A stretch of 64,000 bases of DNA from Paguma larvata (GCA_030068075.1 CM057826.1:50735116-50799115); one strand, 5' to 3'. Counted from the first letter of the stretch, positions 13,374-27,702 are shown. The notes: generated by a model not told the origin, from the sequence alone. A program made the numbers and translations.

Positions 13374-14220
13374 TATTATTTCATTTTGAATAAAACTAGC
13401 ATGAAAAAAAGTGTTTAAAAGTTTTTTAGTTTTCTTTAGTCACCTTCATATGCTTTCTTTAAATTTTAGTAAATTTTCTTAATAAACTTCAGTTAACTAG
13501 GGAAAATATCAAACGTATAATTTCAACAAATATTTGTTTTGGTCTCTGGCAGTTAGATTTTGGAGCAGCTCACACAAGCTCATAAAAGCTCATTGTGTTT
13601 ATTCTTTCCAAGTGTTGTATCGAGAGATGTAACATTGGTAGACTGAAGTCAGCCGAGGTGAAAGTATCAACATCATGGGAATAGACAAACACTAAAAATC
13701 AAGACTGCCTTTTTTTTTTCAAGTAAACTGTTATACATTTACCAGCATATGACCGATGTCTATCAATTCCAACAACCATAATTATCATAATGATATTCAA
13801 AGACTTATATACACAATAATAGGCTCTGTGTAGAAAAACCATTGAAAATACTATTTTTGAAATAATACCTGTAAAATTTTGGGAACACCACCATTCACAC
13901 ACACTCCCTCCACACACACATTTTTATGATTATTTGAGGTTGCTCGATGTATTGTATATGGTGATATTTACCTTGAATTTTCATATATTTTTTCTCATGT
14001 GAGGAAGAAGGCTCACATAAATTATTACAAAGCTACAGACTCATAGAGACATTGGAGTCTAGGTCCATGAATGATGTTTTCATATTACATAAAATCCCTT
14101 AAATAACTAAGAATAAAGCTGTTGAAAGATGAATTATAAAATCACAATCCTCTTTTATCAGTATGTGAAAACTAGAACCACATCTCTTGCTCACTCTTTG
14201 GCTAGAGAGTCAATATAATT

Positions 14221-14440
14221 GCAGTAGTCAGGAGCTCGGGTTTTAAAATCCAATAAATCTGGATTTCAACCCATGTGTATAATATAGCCTTGGAAATGCT
14301 CTTTAATTTGTATAAATCACAGTGTCCTCAAATGTAGAACATGTATCATATCATTTTCTGTACCTAACGTGCAGGGTTTTATTAGGTTACATAAAGTATT
14401 CTGTGTAACACATGCAAAATGTAGTAAGGCCTTAGAAATG
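14221..14440 (+). repeat. MIR relic
   Basis: GCAGTAGTCAGGAGCTCGGG, CTGGATTTCAACCCATG, then GTGTCCTCAAATGTAGAACA. Ends just before the MER8-like insertion. Confidence 0.65.
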
Positions 14441-14450
14441 TGAGCAACTA

Positions 14451-14760
14451 CAGTTGACCCTTGAATAATATGAGGGTTAAGGGCTCTGACTCCACCCATG
14501 CAGTCAAAAATCCATGTATAACTTTTAACTCCCCGAAAACTTAAGTACTAATAGCCTATTGTAGACTGGAAGCCTTACCAACACATATATTGTATTATAT
14601 AATCTATGTACTGTATGTTCTTACAATTAAGTAAGGTAGGGAAAAGCAAATGTTATCAAGAAAATCATAAGGAAGAGAAAATACAGTACTCTACTGTTTT
14701 TATTGAAAAAAATATAAGTGGACCCATGTACTTCAAACCCGAGTAGTTCAAGGGTCAGCT
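14451..14760 (-). mobile_element. MER8-like (Tigger-type) DNA transposon copy
   Basis: Terminal inverted repeats CAGTTGACCCTTGAA at the left and TTCAAGGGTCAGCT at the right, flanked by TA. Internal text (TTTTAACTCCCCGAAAACTT, ATAGCCTATTGTAGACTGG) is the reverse of the copy at 51578. Family name from memory. Confidence 0.8.
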
Positions 14761-15054
14761 ATATAGTCATTTTCAGACAAAATGATCTGTACCAGGTTCT
14801 TAAAACTAAGGGCAAATGACGTTATGGGAAGAAGACATAATTTGCATGTTTATCCTCTTCAAAACCTAATTTAGTTTCCCATCTGTTTCAAAATAATTTT
14901 ATTTTCATTTTTCTGTTATATGCAGTACTTTGTTACAGGTTCTATTAAAAAATTATAAGGTCTTGTATAATACTTAAAGTTGAAACAAATCCGAAATATA
15001 TTGAGCCTATTACTGTTGGACCATTACTTGTCACTGGGAGTAGAATCCATTGCA

Positions 15055-15180
15055 TTACATGCTCACATGTCTGTCTTTCACAACAGAATGTAAATGTTTT
15101 TTTCATTCCCAGTATAGCACCTGGTGCATAGCTAGTACTTCGGTGATATGTATACTCTTATGAATGGATGGAACAAATGC
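15055..15180 (+). repeat. L2 3' end relic
   Basis: CCCAGTATAGCACCTGGTGC, ATAGCTAGTACTTCGGTGAT and ATGAATGGATGG resemble the L2 3' end. Confidence 0.5.
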
Positions 15181-15464
15181 ATTAACCATTCCAATTACCC
15201 ATATCAAAGATATTTTAAGGAAAAGTTTTTAAATCAATCTCTTCTCTTGAAGTTCAGACTTCTACTGGTCAAAACCCCTCATAATGAATTTGACAATTCA
15301 TTTCAACCACCCATTAAGTGAATGCTCACTGACAAAACATCATAGTAGGAGAAGGGATCAAGGTGAGTGAGTTAAGGAATGAGGAATGAGAGGCCCTTGA
15401 ACAAATAGCAGGTAGGTGTTCCTACTTGTTAGTCTTCGACTACAAGTCATGCATGGTTAACATA

Positions 15465-15610
15465 GCACCCATGCCTTTTCTACTCTTCACAACTGCATAT
15501 GGGAGTTGAAATGATAATAAAAATCATCATCATATATTTTAGGGGTAAGAAAGCAGAGGTGCTGCAATGTTAAATGACATTCACAAAGTCACAGGGCCAG
15601 CAGATAGTAT
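15465..15610 (-). repeat. MIR relic
   Basis: AAGAAAGCAGAGGTGCTGCA, CATTCACAAAGTCACAGGG and CCAGCAGATAGTA follow the reverse MIR order. Confidence 0.6.
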
Positions 15611-15754
15611 GTCTATCTACACCTTGGCAAATGGGACTTTTATTTGCTCTGTGTGTGAGGCCTTGTTGAAGGTCATAGTGGGGAAAGGTGGGCCAGGTGA
15701 ACAGACACAGTTTCTCTGTATTAACTTTGCTGTCTTACTTCTCTAGATCTAGAA

Positions 15755-15920
15755 CTTCCTAAATGTAACTGCACATTTAAATCACCGGGTACATTTGAAA
15801 GTACAGCTGACTCAGTCCCATCACAGGAGATGTCAATTTCATTTTTGAAACCATGGGCCTGGGTGTCAGCATTCAACAGCAATTTCCCAGGTGATTCAAA
15901 TGTGGATCATATTATTTTTT
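15755..15920 (+). mobile_element. MER5-like hAT fragment
   Basis: AACTGCACATTTAAATCACC, CTGACTCAGTCCCATCACAG and CCCAGGTGATTCAAATGTGG match the general MER5 pattern. Both termini are unclear. Confidence 0.55.
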
Positions 15921-16814
15921 CCAGTGTTTATAAATTAGAGTTAAACCAGATGACTCTAACCCCCTGTGGACTGTAAGTTTCTTGCCACAGAATAGTAATC
16001 ATCAAGTTGTTTATTAAGTGAGGTAAATATACCTGTGTGGCTCAGACTCTGGCTGCTTTCTGAGCTCAGACCGAGAGAACATGGGGAGCAGTTATCCTGG
16101 AGCATGTAACGCTTGAATGTAGTTTGGTACACAGGTGGTAGCTGGTAAGCCTTAATCATGGTTTAATGACGACAGATGAAACTGTAAAAGTACCAGTTGG
16201 TATTTTTCACCCAAGTAATCTGAGGTGAGGTAACATGCCTGAAGAGCTTACTTGATGCCAAGACTGGAGGAATTGATAAAAGCTATGGATATTTTTCATC
16301 TATTCCAGGTAAGAGAAGTCTAATTCTTTGCTTAGCAAAACTGAACTTAAAAACCACCCCCAGGGATCTTGTTGTTGGTTGGTGAATCAGTTAAAACTAC
16401 ATTTGTCTGCCATTCATTGTTCTCTTCCCCGTGGCTCCCAGCAGAAACTTGAAAATATCATGAAGTAGTTTCTTAAGATTCTTCTTTTAAACAGCTGTAA
16501 TGAACTTCCAAGTAGCTTAAATAACATCTTCCTAATTTGCTCGATAAGTGTTTAACTTACATGTCAGACCTGTCAGATTTTCTGAAGTGAATTTATCTAT
16601 GGTGTCTACTATAAATACTGACATTTTCGCTCCTCCATAGGTCAAGTGTGGCTTGGGGCTTGAATGTGAAGGGAAGGCCAAGATCTCAGTTTAGTTTTTA
16701 AATTCTTCTCCCCCAAATATCAACTGTAATTAAGTATAGTCAAGAGCTTCTACATGAATTAATGCATAGACAACTAAAATGAAGCTTTTTTAGTTTGAGA
16801 AGCAGACTGTTCTT

Positions 16815-16990
16815 CTCTAAAATAAATATCTTACATTTATTGATATCTTACTAGGAATCGACATTTAATGAACATTAGTTAATCTTCATGAGAATACTAT
16901 GAGGCCTGCCCCTCTCCACACCATCCCAGTTTGTAGAGGAGAAACTTGGCCATTGCTGAAGTCCTACCATGGCAATATGAAAGGCCCACA
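16815..16990 (-). repeat. MIR relic
   Basis: TCTTACATTTATTGATATCT, TTAGTTAATCTTCATGAGAA, ACTATGAGG and GTAGAGGAGAAAC in reverse MIR order. Confidence 0.55.
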
Positions 16991-17125
16991 GTCCTCATCA
17001 TTCCAGGAATGATGGGATCCCAGGAATATAAACGAGCTCCTAAGTGTCTGGTGCTTCATGCTGCATATTAGATACATATTTGTAGATAGAGAATATAACA
17101 ACGTGGGTCAGAACATAACATTTTA

Positions 17126-17341
17126 TTTTTTATTTTTACTTATTTTTGAGAGAGAGAGAGGGAGACAGAGAGTCCTTGAGCAGGGGAGGGGCAGAAAGAA
17201 GAGTGAGACACAGAATTGGAAATAGACTCCAGGCTCTCTTCTGTCAGCAAAGGACCCGACAGGGCTCAAACCCATGAAACGCGAGATCATGATCTGAACC
17301 GAACTCAGATGCTTAACCAAGTGAGCCATCCAGGTGTCCCC
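17126..17341 (-). mobile_element. SINEC carnivore SINE
   Basis: Reverse-strand copy ending GAGCCATCCAGGTGTCCC. Target duplication AGAACATAACATTTTA (17110) / AGAGCATAGCATTTTA (17342). Confidence 0.93.
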
Positions 17342-17359
17342 AGAGCATAGCATTTTAAA

Positions 17360-17555
17360 TCAGACTCCATAGGCTTGTATCCCATCTCATCTGTCACTTA
17401 CTACCTTGGAAAAATTCCTTATTTTTCCTGTGCTCACTTCTTTTCACCTGCAAAAAAAAGATAACAGTGATAATCCTCATTGTGTGGATAATATATCAAG
17501 TGCCTGACACAGTACCTGATCGAAGAAAGAGATCCATAAATGTTAGCTGCTTTTA
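17360..17555 (+). repeat. MIR relic
   Basis: ATCAGACTCCATAGGCTTG, GTCACTTACTACCTTGGAAA, GCCTGACACAGTACCTGATC and CATAAATGTTAGCTGC in forward MIR order. A SINE lies immediately to the left. Confidence 0.75.
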
Positions 17556-17629
17556 AGTGCAGTTAAAACTCTCTCCCTCAAGTCATTTCAAATGTAGGGT
17601 AACTGCCTCTGTCATTTCATGTGTACACT

Positions 17630-17765
17630 ATTCATTGACTGCTTCATTTATGCACTCAAAATATATTTATTAAGTCCAAGAACTATGCTTGTCCATGAAA
17701 TCACAAAGGACATTAAGATAGAGGTCTTTTCTATTGTCACAGAGTAAACAGACTAGGAAGGGAGA
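17630..17765 (-). repeat. L2 3' end relic
   Basis: GCTTCATTTATGCACTCAAAA, TATATTTATTAAGTCC and GAACTATGCTTGTCC resemble the reverse L2 terminus. Confidence 0.5.
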
Positions 17766-20700
17766 TGGGTTATTCCATAACAAGATAGGAAAGAGGCTTT
17801 GATTGTAGTTTATAACTGCAGTTTCCCTGATCATCTCTCCTCTCTATGAAAGTCTACTCTTTTCTGTGAAGTGATTTCACCCAGCACAAATCCTTCCCCT
17901 CTTGGGAATTTCATAACAGAAAATCCAGAGGAAACTTGATTTTAACTAAGACATAATGACCCAAGAGAGTCCCATGGTTCTATAACTGGAAGTTTGTACT
18001 TCTGAATCCCCTTCACCTATTTTGTCTATATCCCTCTTCACCTCCCCTCTGACAAACACCAGTTTGTTCTCACGAGTCTGTCTTTATTCTTGTGTTGCTT
18101 GCTCATTTGTATATTTGTTTTTAGATTCCACATATAAGTGAAATCATACGGCATATGTCTTTGATTTATTTCCCTTAGCATATTACCATCTAGGGTCATA
18201 CATGTTGTCACAAAAGGAAACATTTTATTTTTCTTGGCGATGAGGAATAATCCATGGTGTGTGTATACCATATTATCTTTATCCATTCATCTATCAGTGG
18301 ACACTTGGGTTTCTCCCATGTCTTGTCTATTTTAAATACCACCGCAATAACTATACGGGTTCATTAATCTTTTTGAATTAGTGTTTTCATTTTCTTCAGG
18401 TAAATGCCCAGAAGTGGAATTACCGGATCATGTAGTACTTCCATACTATTTTCCAGAGCGGCTACACCAATTTACGTTTTTAACAACATTGTGCAAGGGT
18501 TCCTTTTTCTCCACAAACCCCGCCAAAACTGTTCTTTCTTGACTTTTTGATACTAGCCATTCTGACAGGTGTGAGGTGTTGTCTTACTGGAATTTTGATT
18601 AGCATTTCCCTGATGACCAGTGATGCTGAGGAGTTTTTCATGAGTATCTCTGCCATTTCTTTGAGTCTTCTTTGAAAAAATGTCTATTCGGATCATCTGA
18701 CCATTTTAATTGGATTATTTACTTTTTTGGTGTTGAGTTGTATGAGTTCTTTATATATTTTGGATATTAACCTTTATCAGAGATATCATTTGCAAAGATC
18801 TTCTTCCATTCTGTAGTTTGCCTTTTTGTTTTGTGGATGGTTTCCTTTGCTATGCAAAAGTTTTTTAGTTTGCTATAGTCCTAATTGTTTATTTTTTCTT
18901 TTGTTTTCTCCTGCCTGGAGAGATATATTCAGAAAAAATATTGCATAGGCTGAGATCCATGAGTTTACCAGCTATGTTTTCTTTTAGGAGTTTTATAGTT
19001 TCAGGTCTTCTATTTAGGTCTTTAATCCATTTTGAGTTTATTTTTGTATATGATGTAGGAAAATGAGCCAGTTTCATTATTTTTCACGTAGGTGTCCTGT
19101 TTTTCCAAGACCATTTATCAAAGAGACTTTCTTTTCCCTTTGCATATTCTTGCCTTCTTTCTTGTAAATTAATTGACCATATATGCATAGATTTATTTCT
19201 AGGCTCTTTATCCTGATGCACTTACTTATGTGTCTGCTTTTGTGCCAGTACAATACTGTTTTGACTACTATAGCTTCACGGTATTGTTTCAAATCTGGGA
19301 TTGTGATCCCTCCAGCTTTTCGTTTTGTCAAGAATGCTTTGGCTATTAATGGGTCTTTTATGGTTCCACAGAAATTTTAGGATTGTGAAAAATACTTTTA
19401 GTATTTTGATAGAAATTACACTGAATCTATAGATTGCTTTGGGTAATATGGACATTTTACCAATATTAGTCCTTCCAAATCATGAGCACGGTATATCCAC
19501 TTATTTGTTGTCTTCATTTTCTTATTTTCAGAGTCGGGTCTTTTGCTTCCTTGGTTAAATTTATTCTAAGTATTTATTCTTTTTTGATGCAATTATAAAT
19601 AGGATTGTTTTCTTATCTTTCTGCTATTTCATTGTTAATGTATGGAAACAGCAGATTTCTGTATATTGATTTTGTATCCTACAACTTTACTGAAGTCATT
19701 TATTAATTCCAATAGGTTTTTGGTGGAGTCTTTAGGGCTTTTTATATGTAGTATCATACCATCTGTAAATAGTAACAGTTTTGCCTATTTCTTCTAATTC
19801 AGATACCATTTATTTCTTTTTCTTATTTGATTGCTACAGCTAGGACTTCTGATACTATGTTGAATAAAATTGGTGAGAGTGGACATCCTTGTCGTCTTCT
19901 TCAGCTTTTCACCATCGAGTATGATGTTGGCTCTGGGTTTTTCATATTTGGTCTTTATTATGTTGAGGTACATTTCTTCTATACCCACTTGATCAGAGTT
20001 TTTATCATGAATGGATGTCAAATTTTGTCAAATACCTTTCTGCGTCTATTGAGATCATGATTTTTTAAAATGATTTTTATCTTTCAATTTTTTAATGTAG
20101 TGCATCACATTGATTTGTGCATACTGAACCATCCTCACACCCTTGGAATAAATATCACTTAATAGTATTGAACGATCCCTTTAATGTATTGTTGAACTCA
20201 GTTTGCTAACATTTTTTTGAGAATTTTTGCATCTATATGTATCAGGAATATCGGTCTGCAATTTTCTTTCTCTGTCTCTTTTTTGTAGTGTCTTCTCTGG
20301 TTTTGTTGTGAGGATAATGCTGGCCTCATAAAATGAATTTGGAGCATTCTTTTCTCTTCCATTTTTTGAGTAGTTTGAGAGGGAGAGGTATTAAGACATC
20401 TTTAAATATTTAGTAGAATTCATCTGTGAAGACATCTGGTTTTGGGCTTTTGTTTGTTGGAAGTTTTTTGAATACCAATTCAATTTCATTACTAGTAATT
20501 AGCCTGTTCATTTTCTTAAAAAATTCTTCCTAATTCAATCTTAGAAGATTGTATATTTCTAGGAATTTATCCATTTATTCTAGGCTATACATTTTTTGGC
20601 ATACATGTTTCAAAGTGGTCTGTTATGTTTTATATTTATGTCTTATCGGTTATAATTTCTCTTTCATTTCTGACTTTTGAGTTCTTTCTCTTTTCCTTGA

Positions 20701-21127
20701 TTAGTCTTACTAAAGATTTCTCCATTTTATCTTTTAAAAAAACAAGTTTTAGTTTCTTTTCTTTTTTAGTCTCTATTTCATTTGTTTCCACTCTGATCTT
20801 TATCATTTTCTTCCTTCTACTAACCTTAGGCTTCATTCTTCTTTTTCTAATTCCTTGAGGTGTAAGGTTAGATTTGAGATTGTTAAACTTTACTTGAGAT
20901 TTTTCTTATTTCTTGATGTAGGCCTGTATTGCTATAAACTTCCTTCAAAAAATTGCTTTTGCTGTCTCCCAAACATTCTGAACCATAGTATTTCCATTTT
21001 AATTTGTCTCCAGATATTTTTCGATTTCCTCTTTTATTTCTTTCTTGTCATTTGTTCTTTAGTTGTATGCTGTTTAGCCTCTATGCCTTTGTGTTTCTTC
21101 TGGTTTTTAATTGATTTCTACATTCTT

Positions 21128-21333
21128 TTTTATAAAGTATTTTTTTAAGTTTATTTTTGAGAGAGAGAGAACTAGTTGGGGAGGGACAGCGAGGTGGGGG
21201 TAGGGACAGAAGATCCAAAGCAGACTCTGTGCTGACAGCAGAGAGCCTGATGCAGGGCTCAAATTCACTAACCATGAGATCATGACCTGAGCCCAAGTTG
21301 GACACTTAACCAACTGAGCCACTCAGGTGTCCA
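21128..21333 (-). mobile_element. SINEC nested in the old L1
   Basis: Reverse-strand SINE inside L1 ORF2-like sequence. Diverged flanks GATTTCTACATTC (21113) and GATCTCTACTTTC (21334). Confidence 0.9.
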
Positions 21334-22088
21334 GATCTCTACTTTCATACCATTGTGCTTCTTAAATATAAGACTTGTTTTGTGATACAACATGTGTTCA
21401 TCCTAGAGAATGTTTCATGGGCACTTGTAAAGGATGTGTATTCTGCTGTTTGGGGATAGAATTTTCTATATATATCTGTTCAGTCCATCTGGTCTAATAT
21501 GTCATTTAAAGCCCCTGTTCCTCTGCTGATTTTCCATCTGAATGAACTATCCATTGGTGTAAATGGGTTTTTAAAGTCTCCTACTCTTATTGTATTACTG
21601 ATAATTTCTCCTCTTTATGTCTCTTACTATTTATATGTTTAGGTGTTCCTATGTTGGGTGTGTAGATATTTACAAGTGTTATATCCTCTTGTTGCATTAG
21701 TCTTTTTATTATTATGTAATGCCCTTTTTTGTCTCTTGTTATAGCCTTTGCTTTAAAGTCTTTTTTTTTTTTTATTTGCAGACAAAATAAAGTATTGCAT
21801 CCCAACTTTTTTCCCCATTTTCATTTGCATGAAATATCTTTCTCCATCCCTTCACTTACATTCTGTCTGTGTCTTTAGGTCTGAAGTGAGTCTCTTGTAG
21901 GCAGCATAAAGATGAGTCTTGTTTTTTGTTCTGTTTTGTTTCTAATGTATTCAGTCACTGTATGTCTTTTGATTGAAGCATTTAGTCCATTTACATTTAA
22001 AATAATTATCAGTAGGTATGTATTTTTTACCATTTTTAAAATTGTCTTCTAGTTGTTTTATACTTATCTTTTTTTTTAAACTTTTTTA

Positions 22089-22291
22089 GGGGCGCCTGGG
22101 TGGCTTAGTTGGTTAAGCATCTTATTTCAGCTCGGGTCATGATCTCGTGACTGCTGTGAGTTTCAGGCTTTGTGTTGGGCTCTGTGCTGATAGCGCAGAG
22201 CCTAGAGCCTGCTTTGGATTCTGTGTCTCCCTCTCTCTCTGCCCCTCCTCTGCTCATGCTCTGTTTCTCTCAAAAATAAATAAACATTTAA
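22089..22291 (+). mobile_element. Full SINEC nested in the old L1
   Basis: GGGGCGCCTGGGTGGCTTAG head through AAATAAATAAACATTT tail. It is immediately followed by the inverted head of another SINE. Confidence 0.93.
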
Positions 22292-22355
22292 AAATGTGAG
22301 ATCATGACCCGAGCCAAAGTCAGATGCTTACCAACTGAGCCACCCAGGGTGCCCC
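22292..22355 (-). mobile_element. Inverted SINEC head fragment abutting a + strand SINE
   Basis: Only about 64 nt of a reverse-strand SINE head is present (GAGATCATGACCCGAGCC through CCACCCAGGGTGCCCC). Flanks TATACTTATCT (22059) and TATACTTCTCT (22356) bracket the whole pair. Confidence 0.88.
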
Positions 22356-24396
22356 TATACTTCTCTCTTACTATCTTTTTTTGCTCTCTTCCCTTATATA
22401 TTTTTGTCTTTGTTTAGTGTTATGCTTCAATTACTTTCTCTTTGCTTTTCGGCGTGTATGTATTATAAATTTTTAGTTTGTGATTATCATGAGGTCCATA
22501 TGTAACATTCTAAGTATACAGTAGTCTGTATTAAGTTGGTGGTTGCTTAAGTCCAAATACATTCTGAAAACCCTACATTTTTACTCTCCTCTCCATGTTT
22601 ATGTATATGATGCCACCTTTAACATCTTTTTATGTACTCCTTGACTAATTTTTATAGATATAACTGATTACACTGATTTTGCATTTTAACCTTCCTACTA
22701 GCTAAATGATTAATTTGCTACCTTTAATGTATGTTTGCTTTTGCCATTGAGATTTTTTCCTTTCATAATTTTATTACTTCTAGTTACAGTCTTTTATTTT
22801 CCACTTAAAGACATTCCTTTTACATTTCCTATAAGACCAGTTTAGTGGTGATGAACTCCTATAACTTTGTCTAGGAAACTCTGCCCTTCGATTCTAAATA
22901 ATAGCCTTGTGAGGTGAAGGCTTCTTGCTTGAAGGTTTTTTTTTCTTTTTTAGCATTTTGAATATCATGCTACTCCCTTCTGGCCTGCAAAGTCTGAAAA
23001 TATTAGCTGATAACCTTAGAGGGTTTCCCCTCTTATGTAACTGTTTGCCCCTCTCTTGCTGTTTTTAATATTCTTTATCTATCTATCTTAAATTTTGCCA
23101 TTTTAATTATGTGTCATGGTGTGGACCTCCTTGGGTTTGTCTTGTTTGGGATTTCCTGGACCTGGATGTCATTTTTCATTCCCAGATTAGGAAACATTTT
23201 AGCTGTCATTTCTTCAAATTAAGTTTCTACCCCCTTCTTTCTGTCTTCTCTTTTGGGACCTCTATAATGCAAATGTTAGTATGCTTGATGTTGTCTTAGA
23301 GATCCCTTACTCTATTCTCATTTTTTTCAAATTCTTTTTTCTTTTTGCTGTTAAGCTTGGGTGCTTTCCATTACCCTGTCTCCCAGCTCACTCATTCATT
23401 CTTCTGCATCCTCAATACTTCTGTTGATTCCCTCTAGTGTATTTTTAATTCCAGTTATTATATGCTTTGGCTCTGACTCGTTCATTATTATATTTTCTAT
23501 TTTTTGTCCTCACTTTGTTCACTCACCCACCTCTCAAGTCATGTGCATATCTTTGTGACCATTACTTTGAACTCTTTGTCAGGGATTTTGCTTATCTCCA
23601 TTTTGTTTAGCTCTTTTTCTGTGGTTTTGTCTTGTTTTTCATTTGGGACATATTCCTCTGTCTCCTCACTTTGTGTAACTCTCTGTGTTTGTTTTTATGT
23701 ATCAGATAGGTCAGCTACATCTGAACTTAAAATTAGTGGCCTTATGTTGACATCCCGTGGTGCCCTGTAGCACGATACTCCTTGGTTTCCAGAGCTAGTT
23801 GCCCCAGGGTGTGCATCCTCCTGTTGTGGTTGTACTGCGGTGGGCACGTTGGTGGGCAGGGGCTGCCCTTAGCACAGCTAGCTGAGAGGCCGGTTTATAG
23901 CTACAGTGAACATGCTTGTGTGTGGGGTTAGTCCCCCAGTTTCTGGGGCAGGGTTTGCTTTGGAGGGACACTAGTTTTGGCAAGGGCTGCCTGCCAGGTT
24001 TTGTGGGGCAATAGACTCTTTGAGGGGTCACTGGTCCCAACTGAGAGCAGATGGCCAGGAGTCCTGGAGGGGTGCCTGTGGAGGAGGATGGATTATGTGG
24101 GAGGGACCTATTGAGGAACGATGGGGTGGAGCAAGTGCTGCTCACAAAGGAAATTTTAGAACTGGCTTGTACAAGCATCCAGCTGTCTAGGCTGAAGCAG
24201 GGTAAGAAAAGTGGTGCCTGTCAGTACCTCTGTTCCTGGAGAAAGCTTCTGTAGATTTCTGACCCTCTGCACATGTTCGAAAATCAGTCATAAATATCCT
24301 TTTCAAACTGGTTCTTCTGTGCTAGCTCTTTAAAAGTCAAGACTGGGTTCCCTCTAACTTTCTGACTCTCCTGGAGGTAAGCCGTGCTGATTTTTT

Positions 24397-24587
24397 TTTA
24401 ATGTTTATTTTTATTTTGAGAGAGAGTGTGCACAAGTGGGCAGGAGCAGAGAGAGAGAGAGAATCTAAAGCAGGCTCTATGCTCAGCATGGAGCCCAACA
24501 CAGGTCTCAATCTCACAACTGTGAGTTCATGACCTGAGCCAAAATCAAGAGTCAGACACTTAACTGACTGAGCCATCCAGCTGCCCC
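24397..24587 (-). mobile_element. SINEC nested near the 5' end of the old L1
   Basis: Reverse-strand SINE ending GAGCCATCCAGCTGCCCC. Target duplication AAGCCGTGCTGATTTTT (24379) / AAGCCCTGCTGATTTTT (24588). Confidence 0.93.
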
Positions 24588-24984
24588 AAGCCCTGCTGAT
24601 TTTTAAAACCAGACATTATAGCTGCTCTTCTCAAGTGCAGGAGCCCAGGGCTGGAGGTGTCCAGTGCGGGGCTTGATCCCATTGTTCCTCCATGCTTGTG
24701 CTATCCCTCCCACTTGTTGGTAGCTGCAGCAGTTTAGTTCCTGACCATGTCTCTTATCCTTCTTGATGTGGCCTTCTTTTTATCACTTTAGCTGTTACAG
24801 AAGATCTGTTCTGGCAGTCTTCAGGTCATTTTCAGAGTGAGTTGCAATATATGTAGTTGTTACACCTTGGTATATCTGTGAGGGTGGTGACTCATGATCA
24901 CCACTCGGGATCCTTCTACTCTGCCATCTTCTTTCTATATCATAGCCTTAAAGCATTCATTAATCAGAATGTGTCACTTAACAT

Positions 24985-25888
<904 letters not shown>

Positions 25889-26299
25889 TAAGCCTCAATG
25901 ATTTGGGTTCCAAAATGAAAATAGAATGTATGAGTTTGGCCAGGACATAAGAATCTCTTTTGGTCATTAGTTATTTAGAGGAGACCTGACTCATGAAGGC
26001 AGACTCTCCCTCCCTTCATTTCATGGGAATTCTAAATATTGCTGAGACCTGCATTTATTTTATAGTAGCTATCACTCTAGGTTTCATTGATTGTTATCTT
26101 CTTCTTACAATAATATTCTTAAATTATTATTGTTTTTCATTCAAGGCTTTCCACTAGAAAGCCATGATGTCTTGAAATTTCAAAGATTACCACACTTTTG
26201 CAAGTAATTGTCTTGTGTATGTCACCACCAGAAGACTACTATTGGTTTCATACTCAAAATGTATCATTTCGTTTTTAATTGAAATGGTAATCTATTGTT

Positions 26300-26450
26300 T
26301 GGGCAAGTTACTTAGTCTCCCATTGTCTTTGTTTACTTAAATTCAATATATGTATTTTTTATAATAATTATCTCAAAAGGCTACTGTGGCAATGAAGGTA
26401 AAAAACCATTACAGGGCACCTTACAAATGATAGTCCTTACCTTTAATAGT
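26300..26450 (+). repeat. MIR relic in intron 8
   Basis: GGGCAAGTTACTTAGTCTCC through TACAGGGCACCTTACAAATG. Confidence 0.6.
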
Positions 26451-27702
26451 TGTTGATGATGGTTGATGTTGATGATTTCTACAGTTACCGACCAGGATTG
26501 ATTTCAGTGATTTGGAAAAAGGTAGGATGACTTCACCTTCCCATCAAACTTTAAATAGACATGAAAAGGCACAGATACATAGACCTAAGCAATTATCTTT
26601 TAATATGGATGTTGAGAGCAAGTAGCTACCCACTTATACTTGAGTATAGTGGCTGGCTGGCTCATTGGAAGCCCTGTGGAAGTTAAGGTCCATTCTGTTT
26701 TAAGTCAGGGGCAAGGGAAGTCACCCTAACTTCCTCCATTTATAGCCTTTCCTTGTCTGCTGTAAGGGCCACAAGGGCCTTGATAGTGGCTAGCTATCTG
26801 GCCCACCAACTTTGGGGGAACTGAATAATAACAAGGAAATATAGCTGCTTCTAGGTTGTATCCTGATGGATCTCCAGGAAACCTGGTGAAATTCTACAAA
26901 TGGTGTATGTTTACTTGAATATAACAATTTGCAACAGGTAAAGAAAAACATCATCATTATTCTTGGTAATTAATACAAACAGAAATGCTTATCCTGAATT
27001 TCCCAGATATTCACTATGCTTTACGCAGTCCTTTCCTTCCCTTTCTGTTTTGCTTGTCTTTGCATTTTTTCTAACCTTATTTTATTTTTGTTGTTGTATT
27101 TTTTAAATTATCATTTCTTCCCATTCTTCACTTTCCATTACATTTTTTCCCAAGAATAGGGTTCTATGACGTTCAGCATTATTACCTTCCAGCATTAACA
27201 AAGATGTGAGAGTGTACTTTTAAACAAGAGTCCTTCGGAAAAAGCCCTAACAGCTGTATTATTGCAGAGGGGATTAAAGAAATTGAAAAAAATTAAATTA
27301 CCTGATAATTTCACAGATTTCCCTATTTTAAGCCAATCAAGTGATTTATCAAAATAAGAAAGAAACTAAGCTGTGAATGAGAAGCTGAAATTTCATTTTT
27401 CCATTTAATATGCTCTTTGGTTCATTGTATTCAGGCTTACCTGTTAAGGCCTCTTTGACAATAATTAGAAAATAAAATCACAATACTTCTATACAGAGAA
27501 GCCAGGCTATGGAAAGCTTCCTCCGAGGTGAACAACACTGGCTTTTATAGTTAGATAATCGTGGATTAATTTATTAAAATCCCCAAATTCCATTTTCCAA
27601 CTTTCAACATATGCTTTATTCCAAGTTCAGAATTGTCCTTCTGTGTTTATAATTTCAGTTCATTTTACTTAATATGTTTTTAAAATGTATTTTTAATTTA
27701 TC

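Larger units (their letters stand above)
18020..24940 (-). mobile_element. Old, near-full-length L1 with nested SINEs
   Basis: Reverse-strand order: 3'UTR-like text from about 18020 (AGATTCCACATATAAGTGAA), ORF2 to about 22.1 kb, an ORF1/5' region to about 23.76 kb, a GC-richer 5'UTR-like block (23790-24380), and the end CTACTCTGCCATCTTC at about 24920-24935. That end is the complement of the GAAGATGGCAGAGTAG start seen in many L1s. Stops and shifts are everywhere, so it is inactive. Three SINE loci inserted later. Confidence 0.85.

Noticed and set aside
23795..24178. 127-codon open frame on the minus strand
   Set aside because: Lies in the GC-richer 5' region of the old L1. No start context, domain or splice support.
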